Source: Helicobacteraceae bacterium (lineage in GTDB: Bacteria; Campylobacterota; Campylobacteria; Campylobacterales; Sulfurimonadaceae). Taken from it: DNA of 9,442 nucleotides. Made by a program: the position numbers and the translations under genes. Below the pieces are notes generated by a model, which ran no database searches, was not told where the DNA came from, and was given only the letters and a program-made list of their open reading frames with translations. The first letter of the stretch is position 1. Every line of letters begins with the position of its first letter. Positions 1-6,613 of this stretch are shown here, in pieces. Where the stretch lies: contig WFOM01000150.1 of assembly GCA_015488075.1 (NCBI GenBank), forward strand, positions 1 to 9,442, in the 5' to 3' direction.

Positions 1-870
1 GCATATAAATTAGCAAAACTTTTTATTGAGAGTGAATTTGCTATAAAAGATGCTTTAAGTGTGGTTTATGGTGATGCAGATGTTGGAGGCACTTTGGTTT
101 CTAGTGATATACCAAGGGTTATAAGTTTTACCGGAAGTGTTCCAGTTGGCAAGATTATAACTCAAAATGCAGGTATAAAAAAAGTTTCCCTTGAGCTTGG
201 CGGAAATGCGGCAACTTTTATAGATAAGAGTGCAGATTTGGATAATGCTGCCAAACGATGTGCCTTTGGTGCTTTTATAAATTCTGGTCAGGTTTGTATA
301 TCGCTTCAAAGGATATATGTTCATAAAAATATATATGATAAATTTGCTACTGCTTTAGCTAATGAGACAAAAAAACTAAAAGCAGGTTCACCTTATGATG
401 AAGACACATTTATAGGACCGCTTATAAATGAAGAAGCTGCAAATAGGGCATTAAATTGGGTTGAGAGTGCCATAAGTGAAGGTGCAAAACCGCTTTTGGA
501 GCCAAAAGTTGAAGGTAGAGTTTTTTACCCTATAGTAATGGCAAATGTAAGAGATGATATGAAGATAGTGTGTGAAGAGGTTTTTGCACCAATTGTTTCA
601 CTTGTAAAAGTTGATAGTTTTGATGAAGCAGTATCTAAAATGAATAACTCACCTTATGGGCTTCAGTTTTCAATCTTTACAAACAATCTAAAAAATACAA
701 AAAGAGCAATAGATGAGTTTGAAGCAGGTGGAGTTGTTGTGAATGATATACCAACCCTTAGATTTGACATCCAACCTTACGGTGGAGTAAAACTAAGCGG
801 TGTAGGTAGAGAAGGACCTAAGTTTGCTCTTGAGGAGTTTAGTGAGATAAAATCGGTAGTTATATGTTAA
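1..870 (+). CDS. Aldehyde dehydrogenase family protein, 5' end cut by the window
   Basis: NAD(P)-dependent oxidation of an aldehyde to a carboxylic acid, probably in the cytoplasm; the substrate cannot be told from this fragment. Frame 1 is open from the first base, so 289 residues are visible. Family members are usually about 450-500 residues, so roughly the first 180, with much of the cofactor-binding domain, lie outside the window. Visible landmarks in order are the SFTGSVPVG cofactor-loop motif (residues 42-50), the LELGGN motif with the general-base Glu65, the catalytic cysteine Cys99 in NSGQVCIS, the EEVFAPI motif near residue 192, and the C-terminal YGGVKLSGVGREG motif. All catalytic landmarks seen are intact. 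The GTG at 61 lies inside the domain and is not a real start. The general look suggests the succinate-semialdehyde, lactaldehyde or non-phosphorylating glyceraldehyde-3-phosphate dehydrogenase branch, but this is a guess. The gene converges on bcp and the two stops overlap. Confidence 0.93.
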   Translation, partial: AYKLAKLFIESEFAIKDALSVVYGDADVGGTLVSSDIPRVISFTGSVPVGKIITQNAGIKKVSLELGGNAATFIDKSADLDNAAKRCAFGAFINSGQVCISLQRIYVHKNIYDKFATALANETKKLKAGSPYDEDTFIGPLINEEAANRALNWVESAISEGAKPLLEPKVEGRVFYPIVMANVRDDMKIVCEEVFAPIVSLVKVDSFDEAVSKMNNSPYGLQFSIFTNNLKNTKRAIDEFEAGGVVVNDIPTLRFDIQPYGGVKLSGVGREGPKFALEEFSEIKSVVIC

Positions 871-1337
871 CTGCCTTTTAGCTCCATTAGTTTCTCTTTG
901 ACTTGCTGGACATGCCCTTTTACCTTTACTTTTGGCCAAACAGCTTTGATTACACCTTCTGGGTCTATGATAAATGTGCTTCTAACTATCCCCATAAACT
1001 CTTTTCCATACATCTTTTTAAGTTGCCATGCACCAAAAGCCTCTATAACTTTATGATCTTCATCACTTAAGAGTGTTATCTTTAAATTTTTTTTCTCAAT
1101 AAAACTTCTATGTTTTTTAGTGCTATCAGCACTAACACCTAGCACTATAGCATCAAGTTTTTCAAATTCGTCCAGTTCATTTGTAAAATCACAAGCTTCA
1201 GTTGTGCAACCTGGAGTCAAATCTTTTGGATAAAAGTATAAAACTACCCATTTTCCTTTTAAATCTCTAAGGCAAATCTCCACATCATCCTGATTTGGCA
1301 GGCAAAATTCAGGTGCTTTGTCTCCAACTTTTAACAT
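867..1337 (-). CDS. bcp: Thioredoxin-dependent peroxiredoxin, Bcp/PrxQ type
   Basis: Reduces hydrogen peroxide and organic hydroperoxides in the cytoplasm, with electrons normally supplied by thioredoxin. The 156-residue protein has the usual length for the family. It shows the AhpC/TSA fold start (VGDKAPEFCLP), the active-site stretch PKDLTPGCTTEACDF with peroxidatic Cys44, and Cys49 five residues on, which is the resolving cysteine of the atypical 2-Cys PrxQ type. FIIDPEGVI near the C-terminus is also typical. Cys12 and Cys22 are extra. The ATG is preceded by a strong AGGAGG about six bases upstream, the best ribosome site of the operon, so the protein may be made at a higher level than its neighbours. 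It is the last gene of the minus-strand operon, 9 bases after the DUF420 gene, and its stop overlaps the convergent aldehyde dehydrogenase stop. Confidence 0.95.
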   Translation of the reverse strand: MLKVGDKAPEFCLPNQDDVEICLRDLKGKWVVLYFYPKDLTPGCTTEACDFTNELDEFEKLDAIVLGVSADSTKKHRSFIEKKNLKITLLSDEDHKVIEAFGAWQLKKMYGKEFMGIVRSTFIIDPEGVIKAVWPKVKVKGHVQQVKEKLMELKGS

Positions 1338-1346
1338 ACATTCCTC

Positions 1347-1802
1347 CTAATACAAAAATAAAATAAGATACACCCATATACCTGTAAGTGAAGTGAGTGT
1401 TATGGCAACAAATGTAACCATACCGTCTTTTTTGTGTTTTTTCATCACAACTCTTTTTGGAGCTTTAAATATAGTCATACTCCAAACTATCAAAGTAGCA
1501 ACCGCTATAGCTATATGTATGATTAAAACAGCTCCTAGGTAGTTGTGATTTAGAGGATTGTCTTTTATAAAACTCTCAAATCCTCCGTAACTTCTAACAC
1601 CGTATTCAAAATAAAATATAACTATAACCGAAAATATATAAATAACAAGTTGTAAAATTGAGTGGACTTTATACATTTTGTTTTTGGCAAAAAAAACGGC
1701 AATACCTACCAAAAACGGCAAGAGTGCTACTATAACTGTTATCTCATCCATAAAAAGGGGTGCTTTTGTTCCCAAAAATCCTGTCTCTTTCATATATTCC
1801 AT
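1347..1802 (-). CDS. DUF420-family (YozB/CtaM-like) integral membrane protein
   Basis: A 151-residue membrane protein with about four hydrophobic segments (roughly residues 20-38, 48-66, 89-111 and 128-150). It begins with a GFLGTKAPLFMD stretch that I recall from DUF420 proteins, and has histidines at positions 47, 86, 96 and 123 at or near the ends of membrane segments, as expected for a haem- or metal-handling protein. The Bacillus member YozB (CtaM) is needed to mature haem-copper oxidase, so a role in terminal oxidase assembly or another respiratory task is plausible here but not shown. Start choice is open: the first ATG (1800-1802) has AAAGG upstream at fair spacing, and a second in-frame ATG (Met4, 1791-1793) has GGA five bases before it. 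It lies between a dedA-family gene (3-base gap) and bcp (9-base gap) in the operon. Family assignment is from remembered sequence pattern. Confidence 0.75.
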   Translation of the reverse strand: MEYMKETGFLGTKAPLFMDEITVIVALLPFLVGIAVFFAKNKMYKVHSILQLVIYIFSVIVIFYFEYGVRSYGGFESFIKDNPLNHNYLGAVLIIHIAIAVATLIVWSMTIFKAPKRVVMKKHKKDGMVTFVAITLTSLTGIWVYLILFLY

Positions 1803-1805
1803 TTT

Positions 1806-2414
1806 TTAACCTTTTGAATTGTTTGATTTTTGCCGAAAATAATACACTAAAACAGCTAAAAATATAAAAACCAATGTAAAAGTAGTTATCTCTTTTAAAT
1901 AAACTTTAATTAACTTCTCATTTTCACCTATAAAATACCCTAAAGCTATAAGTATAGCAGACCATATACCGGAACCAAGAGCCGTATAAAGTGTAAATTT
2001 TTTCAGATTCATCAAAGCAAACCCAGCTGGAAGGGATATAAGCTGTCTTATACCCGGTATAAGCCTTCCTGTAAATGTGGATATAGAGCCGTGTTTGTAA
2101 AAAAATCTGTCCATTTTGTAAATCGCATCGTTTGATATAAAAAAGTATTTCCCGTATTTTAGCAAAAAAGCTCTTCCTACTTTTTTAGCCAAAAAGTAAT
2201 TTACATAAGCTCCGGCAAGACTGCCTGATACCGCACATACAAATATAACAAAAACATCCATCTTGCCCTGTGATGCAAGATACCCCGCAGGTATCAAAAC
2301 AGCTTCACTCGGAAACGGGATAAAACTACTTTCAACAGCCATAAGTATAAAAATACCTGCATAACCGAAATCAAAAATATTTTCAACCAGAAAGTTAGCT
2401 ATCTCTTGCATCAT
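1806..2414 (-). CDS. DedA-family (VTT/SNARE-associated domain) membrane protein
   Basis: A 202-residue inner-membrane protein of the DedA superfamily, some of whose members act as undecaprenyl-phosphate flippases that recycle the lipid carrier for envelope polymers. The hallmarks are present: the acidic re-entrant motif around Glu28-Ser29 with FIPFPSE (residues 31-37), GYLASQG after it, and the arginine motif FTGRLIPGIRQLISLPAG (114-131) with Arg117 and Arg123. A last membrane helix spans about 179-193, followed by a basic tail. The start lies 20 bases inside the murG coding region. Two adjacent ATG codons (2412-2414 and 2409-2411) are possible, preceded by a weak AAAAGAG site. Position after murG and ftsW fits a role in returning undecaprenyl phosphate used in lipid II synthesis; this is inference, because DedA families also include members with other lipid or transport roles. 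Confidence 0.9.
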   Translation of the reverse strand: MMQEIANFLVENIFDFGYAGIFILMAVESSFIPFPSEAVLIPAGYLASQGKMDVFVIFVCAVSGSLAGAYVNYFLAKKVGRAFLLKYGKYFFISNDAIYKMDRFFYKHGSISTFTGRLIPGIRQLISLPAGFALMNLKKFTLYTALGSGIWSAILIALGYFIGENEKLIKVYLKEITTFTLVFIFLAVLVYYFRQKSNNSKG

Positions 2415-3420
2415 TTGTTATCTCTTTTAAAATTTTTTCTGCTCCGTCTTTTTGTGTTATATCTATAAGTTTTTTACTTATATTTTCCAAATCTGTATCA
2501 AGCAGATTCATTAAAGTATCTTTTGGATTTTCATCTTCTCTTGCCAAAAAGGAAAGTTTTTTGTCTACCAAAAATTTTGCATTGTAGTATTGGTGATCAC
2601 CTGCGGCATAAGGGTATGGAACAAACAAAGCAGGTAGACCGTTTGCACAAAGTTCCCACAAAGTGCTTGCTCCGCTTCTACTTACTGCAAAATCTGCCAT
2701 CACCATCTTTTTATATAGCTCCTTATTAAAAGCAAACAAATCCACATCCAAACCTTTTGTTTCATACTCTTTTTTAACCCTATCATAATCATAACTTCCA
2801 CATTGATGAATAATCTTTATCCCCTTTTTTATAAGCTCATCTGCAACATTTAAAGCAAGGTTATTTATAGCTAATGCACCTTGAGAACCACCTAAAAAAA
2901 TTATAGTTTTTATATCTTTTCTTACTCTTGCATTTTCAAAAAAAACTTTATCAACAGGGTATGCCTTAACAGGTGAGTTATCATCATAGCTTGAGAAAAA
3001 TTTTTCGGCAAATTTTTTTAAAACCGAGTTGAGTCTGCCTGTTTTTGCATTTTGTTCATGTATATAAAGAGGTATGTTTAAAACCAAACTTGCAAAGCTT
3101 GCAGGTGCGGCAGAGTATCCTCCGACACTGAAAACCGCATCTGTTTTGTGCTTTTTAAGTATTTTTATACTTATTAAAAAGGCACCAAAAATTTTAAAAA
3201 GTGCATAAAATTTTTTAAGACCTTTTTTGTTTACTACTCCCGAGGTATTTAAAAAATATGTTTCTTCAAAAAGCTCTGAGTTTTGGAAATATTTTCTGTC
3301 CTGTCCACTTATAGAACCTATATAGAAAAGTTTTATACCATTTTGTTTTGCAATTTTTGCTATAGATTTGGCAACACTTAAGTGTCCTCCTGTTCCACCG
3401 CCTGTTATAGCTAAAGTCAT
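2395..3420 (-). CDS. murG: UDP-N-acetylglucosamine--undecaprenyl-PP-MurNAc-pentapeptide GlcNAc transferase
   Basis: Adds GlcNAc to lipid I to form lipid II on the cytoplasmic face of the inner membrane, the last intracellular step of peptidoglycan synthesis. The 341-residue protein is a GT-B fold enzyme (GT28) of normal length for this phylum. Seen in order: the glycine-rich loop TGGGTGGH (6-13), SVGGYSAAPA (98-107), HEQN (121-124), GGSQGA (177-182) at the start of the C-terminal domain, SRSGASTLWEL (247-257) and PYPYAAGDHQYYNA (268-281), the UDP-GlcNAc-binding region. Its ATG overlaps the TGA of ftsW in an ATGA arrangement, so it is probably translated by coupling; a weak AAAAGAG lies upstream. 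Its 3' end overlaps the dedA-family start by 20 bases. The order ftsW-murG is common in bacterial dcw-type clusters, but the other mur/fts genes are absent here. Confidence 0.97.
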   Translation of the reverse strand: MTLAITGGGTGGHLSVAKSIAKIAKQNGIKLFYIGSISGQDRKYFQNSELFEETYFLNTSGVVNKKGLKKFYALFKIFGAFLISIKILKKHKTDAVFSVGGYSAAPASFASLVLNIPLYIHEQNAKTGRLNSVLKKFAEKFFSSYDDNSPVKAYPVDKVFFENARVRKDIKTIIFLGGSQGALAINNLALNVADELIKKGIKIIHQCGSYDYDRVKKEYETKGLDVDLFAFNKELYKKMVMADFAVSRSGASTLWELCANGLPALFVPYPYAAGDHQYYNAKFLVDKKLSFLAREDENPKDTLMNLLDTDLENISKKLIDITQKDGAEKILKEITNDARDS

Positions 3421-4607
3421 GAAAACTCTTTTGGTGTAAGTTTTTTGTTTAAATCTATATCTTTTGAAGCCATTAAAAGCATACCTATGGCTATCGATTC
3501 TGCAACCATTGATGAACCTCCGTAACTCAAAAAAGGAACCGCTATACCTTTTATGGGAATCAGTCCGCTTATACCGTAGGCATTTATAAGAAATGAAAAA
3601 GAAAGCTCCATTGCTATTCCGAGTGCAAACAAAGAGACGGTTTTGTTTTCGCTTCTGTTTGCTATTTTAAAAATCCTCTGTAAAACAAGCAAAAAAACAA
3701 TCACAACAAAAAGCACTCCGAAAAATCCAAACTCTTCAGCTGTTCCTGATAGTATAAAATCGGTATGGACATCACTTAAAAATCCGAGTTTAAATCCTCC
3801 ATCAGCCAGCCCTTCACCAAAAAGACCTCCGTTGTGTATGGCATTTAAAGAGTGTCCAACCTGATACGGAAAATGCTCTATGGGGACTCTTAGCTTTTCT
3901 GCTATGGATGGTGGAAATATGTTTAAAACACCGTCTTGTATCATAGCCCACCACTGTTTTATCCTCTCTATTCTGTGAGATTTTGACACGATTGCTATAA
4001 AACCTCCTATAGACAAAATAGCAAGCAAGGCACCAAAAAATCTTAAACTTCCCCCGGCATATGTTATCATTATCATTAAAGTTGTTCCAAGGACTATAAC
4101 CTGTCCGAAATCGTTTTGTATAAAAGCTATCATGACAAATACGAAAATAAAAACAAAACCGTAAGGGGCAAACCTTTTTGCCTCATCTGCCAGTGTAAGT
4201 TCATGCGAATGGTTTATCTTTCGAGAAAAACTCCATGCCAAAAACCATATAAAACCTATCTTGAAAAATTCAACCGGTGCTATAGAAATACCGGCTATTT
4301 TTATCCATCTTTTTGCTCCTCCTACAGAATGAACAAGACTCTCAGGTAAAAACGGCATAACCACCATGGCAATTGTAGAGATTATAAAAATCGTCGTGCC
4401 TATTATAGGAAGGTCTTTTTTCGGGTCAAGTTTGGCAAGTAAAAACATTAATATGATTGAAAAAAATCCGTAAACTATCTGTCTTAAGAAAAAGTGTAGA
4501 TTTTTTGTTTTGTGAAGCAAGACAACATATTCAGACATTGAATAAACCAAAATGATACTACAACAAATAAGAATAGTTACAAGCACAAATAGTTTTCTGT
4601 CAGCCAT
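3417..4607 (-). CDS. ftsW: FtsW-type SEDS peptidoglycan glycosyltransferase
   Basis: Polytopic inner-membrane protein (396 residues, about ten hydrophobic segments) that polymerises lipid II, in FtsW's case at the division septum with a class B penicillin-binding protein. SEDS signatures are clear: VGGAKRWIKIAGISIAPVEF (95-114), QNDFGQ (164-169), HSLNAIHNGGLFGEG (252-266), HTDFILSGTAEEFG (281-294) and the C-terminal IPIKGIAVPFLSYGGSSM (350-367). Asp283 in HTDF matches the Asp I recall as the proposed catalytic residue of SEDS polymerases. I call FtsW rather than RodA because of the murG neighbour and the general pattern; RodA is the alternative. QNDFG replaces the commoner QPDFG. Its start overlaps the stop of the upstream gene by one base (TAATG), with no strong ribosome site, suggesting termination-reinitiation coupling, and its stop overlaps the murG start. 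Confidence 0.95.
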   Translation of the reverse strand: MADRKLFVLVTILICCSIILVYSMSEYVVLLHKTKNLHFFLRQIVYGFFSIILMFLLAKLDPKKDLPIIGTTIFIISTIAMVVMPFLPESLVHSVGGAKRWIKIAGISIAPVEFFKIGFIWFLAWSFSRKINHSHELTLADEAKRFAPYGFVFIFVFVMIAFIQNDFGQVIVLGTTLMIMITYAGGSLRFFGALLAILSIGGFIAIVSKSHRIERIKQWWAMIQDGVLNIFPPSIAEKLRVPIEHFPYQVGHSLNAIHNGGLFGEGLADGGFKLGFLSDVHTDFILSGTAEEFGFFGVLFVVIVFLLVLQRIFKIANRSENKTVSLFALGIAMELSFSFLINAYGISGLIPIKGIAVPFLSYGGSSMVAESIAIGMLLMASKDIDLNKKLTPKEFS

Positions 4608-5131
4608 TATTTAATCTTATTGATTTTTAAAACAAATTCCACTTCCGGTTTTGATATATGCAACTCTTTTGCTATGGTTTCTATCGAAACTCCCTGTTTG
4701 TATAACGAGATGATCTTTTCATCGTCATTTGCATGTATGGATGAGGGTATGTTTATACTTTTTACCCCGCTTTCAAGGTTTGCTATGCGGGAGTCTATCT
4801 GGTTGTCTATGGCTATTACACTTTCTTCAAGCTGTTTTATAGCGATTGAAAGAGGTTTTACCATGTCATATACAGTTCGTTCGATTTCGCTGTAAATCTC
4901 ATCATCACTTAGTGTTCTGTTTTTGTTTTCAAGTTTTTTATGTGTTTCTTTGAGAGTTTTTTTAAGATAAAATATCTCTCTGTTTAACTCTTCTACCACT
5001 GATGCAACCGATCTTAGGTTTTTTTGGTATTGGGCATCTTTGTTAAAAATGTAATAAAGCAGATAAAGTATGATAAATGCCAGTATGGCTATTGTTATCT
5101 CTATAGAATAGTTTGTCAGTATCTCATTCAT
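4607..5131 (-). CDS. Membrane-anchored coiled-coil protein with C-terminal helix-turn-helix, function unknown
   Basis: A 174-residue protein I cannot assign to a characterised family. It has one N-terminal membrane helix (about residues 10-29), then two helical stretches with heptad-like character (about 34-70 and 75-125, rich in Glu, Lys, Ile and Leu), a short linker near 126-136, and a C-terminal segment (about 138-168) that reads as a helix-turn-helix: EKIISLYKQGVSIETIAKELHIS in two pieces, then KPEVEFVLK. This architecture resembles DUF2802/DUF6115-type proteins, which I recall only by pattern. The HTH would face the cytoplasm if the N-terminus is outside; the Lys/Asp after the helix agrees with that. 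The start overlaps the upstream gene by 8 bases (ATGAATGA), with a weak AAAAGAG site. The stop overlaps the ftsW start. Position directly ahead of ftsW suggests an envelope or division link; the HTH may bind protein or DNA. Confidence 0.85.
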   Translation of the reverse strand: MNEILTNYSIEITIAILAFIILYLLYYIFNKDAQYQKNLRSVASVVEELNREIFYLKKTLKETHKKLENKNRTLSDDEIYSEIERTVYDMVKPLSIAIKQLEESVIAIDNQIDSRIANLESGVKSINIPSSIHANDDEKIISLYKQGVSIETIAKELHISKPEVEFVLKINKIK

Positions 5132-5672
5132 TGTTTTTACTCTTTTGTTTTGCTCTTAGTTCTCTTATAAGCACCCTTTCTCTTGCAGTTACATAAGAGT
5201 TCCACTCTTTTTGGTCTCTTTCATGCATTTTTGTAAACTCTGCAACATCACTGCTTAGTGCTTTGAAAAAAACAGCCACATCCCTTTTTGGATGGACAGG
5301 CATCTCTATCCTGCCGTAATATATTTTGTCTTTTTCCAAGATTTTTTCTTTTAGTTTGAAATGTTCAAAACCAATCGAGCTTATCTGTGATGAGAAGTTA
5401 AGCTTAATTCTTTTTGGTTTTTCTTTTTTTATCAAAGATTCAAGGTTGTCAACTTTTCTGTGAAGTTCAACTAAGAGTTCAAGTAAAACTTTGTCTGTAT
5501 CGTTGGTTTCACCTCTTGCTTTTGCAAGTTTTATCCATCTGCCTATAGGGTCGTCATCACTGTCACTTAGTTTTTGAAACTCAAGCTCAAACTCATTTTG
5601 TTTTTCATTACTAAGTTCTGAAAAGTTTATAGAAATGGGTGCAGGTATCAGTCTTATATCATCTATCTCCAT
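5124..5672 (-). CDS. Conserved protein with a degenerate PilZ-like domain
   Basis: A 182-residue soluble protein with no signal peptide or membrane helix. The N-terminal part (1-60) is acidic and holds PIGRWIKLAKARGETNDTD (42-60). Residues 61-83 form a helix (LLELLVELHRKVDNLESLI) that could be a coiled coil. Residues 88-140 show an alternating beta pattern with SSIGFEHFKL (98-107) and IYYGRIEMPVHPKRDVAVFFKAL (split over 117-139), which looks like a PilZ barrel. A basic helix (150-178) with WNSYVTARERVLIREL ends the protein. The canonical c-di-GMP motifs RxxxR and (D/N)xSxxG are not recognisable, so second-messenger binding is doubtful. Assignment to PilZ is inference from strand pattern. An AGGAG site lies about eight bases before the ATG, inside the end of the prenyltransferase gene, and the ATG overlaps that gene's TAA (TAATG). 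Function unknown. Confidence 0.85.
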   Translation of the reverse strand: MEIDDIRLIPAPISINFSELSNEKQNEFELEFQKLSDSDDDPIGRWIKLAKARGETNDTDKVLLELLVELHRKVDNLESLIKKEKPKRIKLNFSSQISSIGFEHFKLKEKILEKDKIYYGRIEMPVHPKRDVAVFFKALSSDVAEFTKMHERDQKEWNSYVTARERVLIRELRAKQKSKNNE

Positions 5673-6544
5673 TATGCCGCACTCCTGTCTATAACTATAA
5701 ATATAAAAAACACTATACCAAGATACCCGTTTACGGTAAAAAAAGCCCTGTCTATCTTTGTAAAATCTTTTCTTACCAGATAATGCTCATACAAAAGCAT
5801 TACTGCAGAGACTATAACACCAAAAAAACTCCAAAAGCCAAGTCCTGCAACCCATGCAAACATAGCCCAGAAAATTACACTCAAAAGGTGAAAAAGCCCT
5901 GATATAAAAAGTGTGGCATCACTTCCATACATTGACGGTATGGAGTAAAGCCCCTCTTGTTTGTCAAACTCCATATCCTGAAGCGAGTAAAGCAGATCAA
6001 ATCCAGCCACCCAAAATATAACACCCAAAGACAGCAAAACACTCCAGGGTGTTATAGTTCCCAAAACAGCCACTACACCGGCAATAGGTGCAAGTCCCAA
6101 AGAGACTCCCAAAACAAGATGAGCCAGTGAACTAAACCTTTTTGTATAAGAGTATAGTGCAAGTATGAAAAGTATGGGTAAGCTTAGCTTAAATGCCAAA
6201 CCGTTTATAAAATAGGCTGTTACTACAAAAACAAAACCGTTTACGGCTATAAAGACAAGTATGGAACTGTTATCAAGTCTTCCGTCAACACTCGGTCTGT
6301 TTTTTGTTCTTGGATTTTTCGCATCTATATCTTTGTCTGCATATCTGTTGATGCCCATTGCAAAGTTTCTTGCACTGACTGCCGCAACTAGACCCAAAAA
6401 AAACAGTTTAAATCCAAACCATCCGTTTGCCGATACCACCATTGCGGTAAATATAAACGGAAGTGAAAAAACAGAGTGGGAAAACATTACGAGTTCGTTA
6501 AATGCTTTTAGTTTCTCTTTTATTTTTGTATCTATGTATACCAT
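5672..6544 (-). CDS. mqnP: MqnP-type UbiA-family prenyltransferase (menaquinone, futalosine route)
   Basis: Integral-membrane prenyltransferase that attaches the polyprenyl tail to the aromatic precursor of menaquinone; in this phylum menaquinone is made by the futalosine pathway, and this subfamily is often mislabelled UbiA. With the ATG start it is 290 residues with about eight or nine membrane segments. The two Asp-rich Mg-prenyl-diphosphate motifs are present: NRYADKDID (66-74, Asn66, Asp70, Asp74) and DLLYSLQDMEFD (183-194). The N-terminal FNELVMFSHSVFSLPFI stretch is typical of the MqnP group. An in-frame TTG at 6581-6583 would add 13 residues, but it has no ribosome site; the ATG at 6542-6544 has GGA twelve bases upstream and matches the family N-terminus better. 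It is the first gene of the eight-gene operon, divergent from miaA. Confidence in UbiA superfamily is very high, in MqnP function good. Confidence 0.92.
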   Translation of the reverse strand: MVYIDTKIKEKLKAFNELVMFSHSVFSLPFIFTAMVVSANGWFGFKLFFLGLVAAVSARNFAMGINRYADKDIDAKNPRTKNRPSVDGRLDNSSILVFIAVNGFVFVVTAYFINGLAFKLSLPILFILALYSYTKRFSSLAHLVLGVSLGLAPIAGVVAVLGTITPWSVLLSLGVIFWVAGFDLLYSLQDMEFDKQEGLYSIPSMYGSDATLFISGLFHLLSVIFWAMFAWVAGLGFWSFFGVIVSAVMLLYEHYLVRKDFTKIDRAFFTVNGYLGIVFFIFIVIDRSAA

Positions 6545-6570
6545 ATTTTTTTTATGTCCGTTAAATTTAG

Positions 6571-6591
6571 GATATTTTATCAAAAGTTATA
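6571..6591 (-). promoter_or_regulatory. Candidate promoter of the mqnP-to-bcp operon
   Basis: On the minus strand two -10-like hexamers lie before mqnP: TATAAC (6586-6591) and TAAAAT (6574-6579). Either would give an untranslated leader of roughly 20-40 bases before the ATG at 6544. No clear -35 box is seen, which is normal for sigma-70 promoters in this phylum, where an extended or T-rich upstream region replaces it. As all downstream junctions are overlaps or tiny gaps, this is the only obvious promoter space for the operon. Which hexamer is used is undecided. Confidence 0.4.
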
Positions 6592-6600
6592 TTAAACTGT

Positions 6601-6606
6601 TATAAT
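6601..6606 (+). promoter_or_regulatory. Consensus -10 box of miaA, giving a probable leaderless mRNA
   Basis: A perfect TATAAT ends only seven bases before the miaA ATG (6614). Transcription normally starts about six to eight bases after the -10 box, which puts the first transcribed base at or within one or two bases of the ATG. No Shine-Dalgarno sequence exists upstream of this ATG. No good -35 match is present 17 bases upstream. The hexamer is seen directly; leaderless transcription is inference. Confidence 0.6.
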
Positions 6607-6613
6607 TTTGTTT

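Noticed and set aside
61..63. GTG as the start of the aldehyde dehydrogenase
   Set aside because: The frame is open back to base 1 and encodes family-like sequence; the gene is simply cut by the window edge.
5124..5672. A true c-di-GMP receptor of PilZ type
   Set aside because: The RxxxR and (D/N)xSxxG motifs are not recognisable, so c-di-GMP binding is not claimed.
5639..5902. Plus-strand 87-codon open frame across the PilZ-like/mqnP junction
   Set aside because: It is antisense to two well-supported genes, its peptide has no recognisable family, and it looks like a shadow of minus-strand coding sequence.
6545..6583. TTG start adding 13 residues to the prenyltransferase
   Set aside because: No ribosome site precedes the TTG, the added residues do not look like the family N-terminus, and the TTG overlaps the likely promoter.
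6261..6605. Plus-strand 114-codon open frame opposite the start of mqnP
   Set aside because: It lies antisense to conserved prenyltransferase motifs, has no ribosome site, and ends in the divergent promoter.
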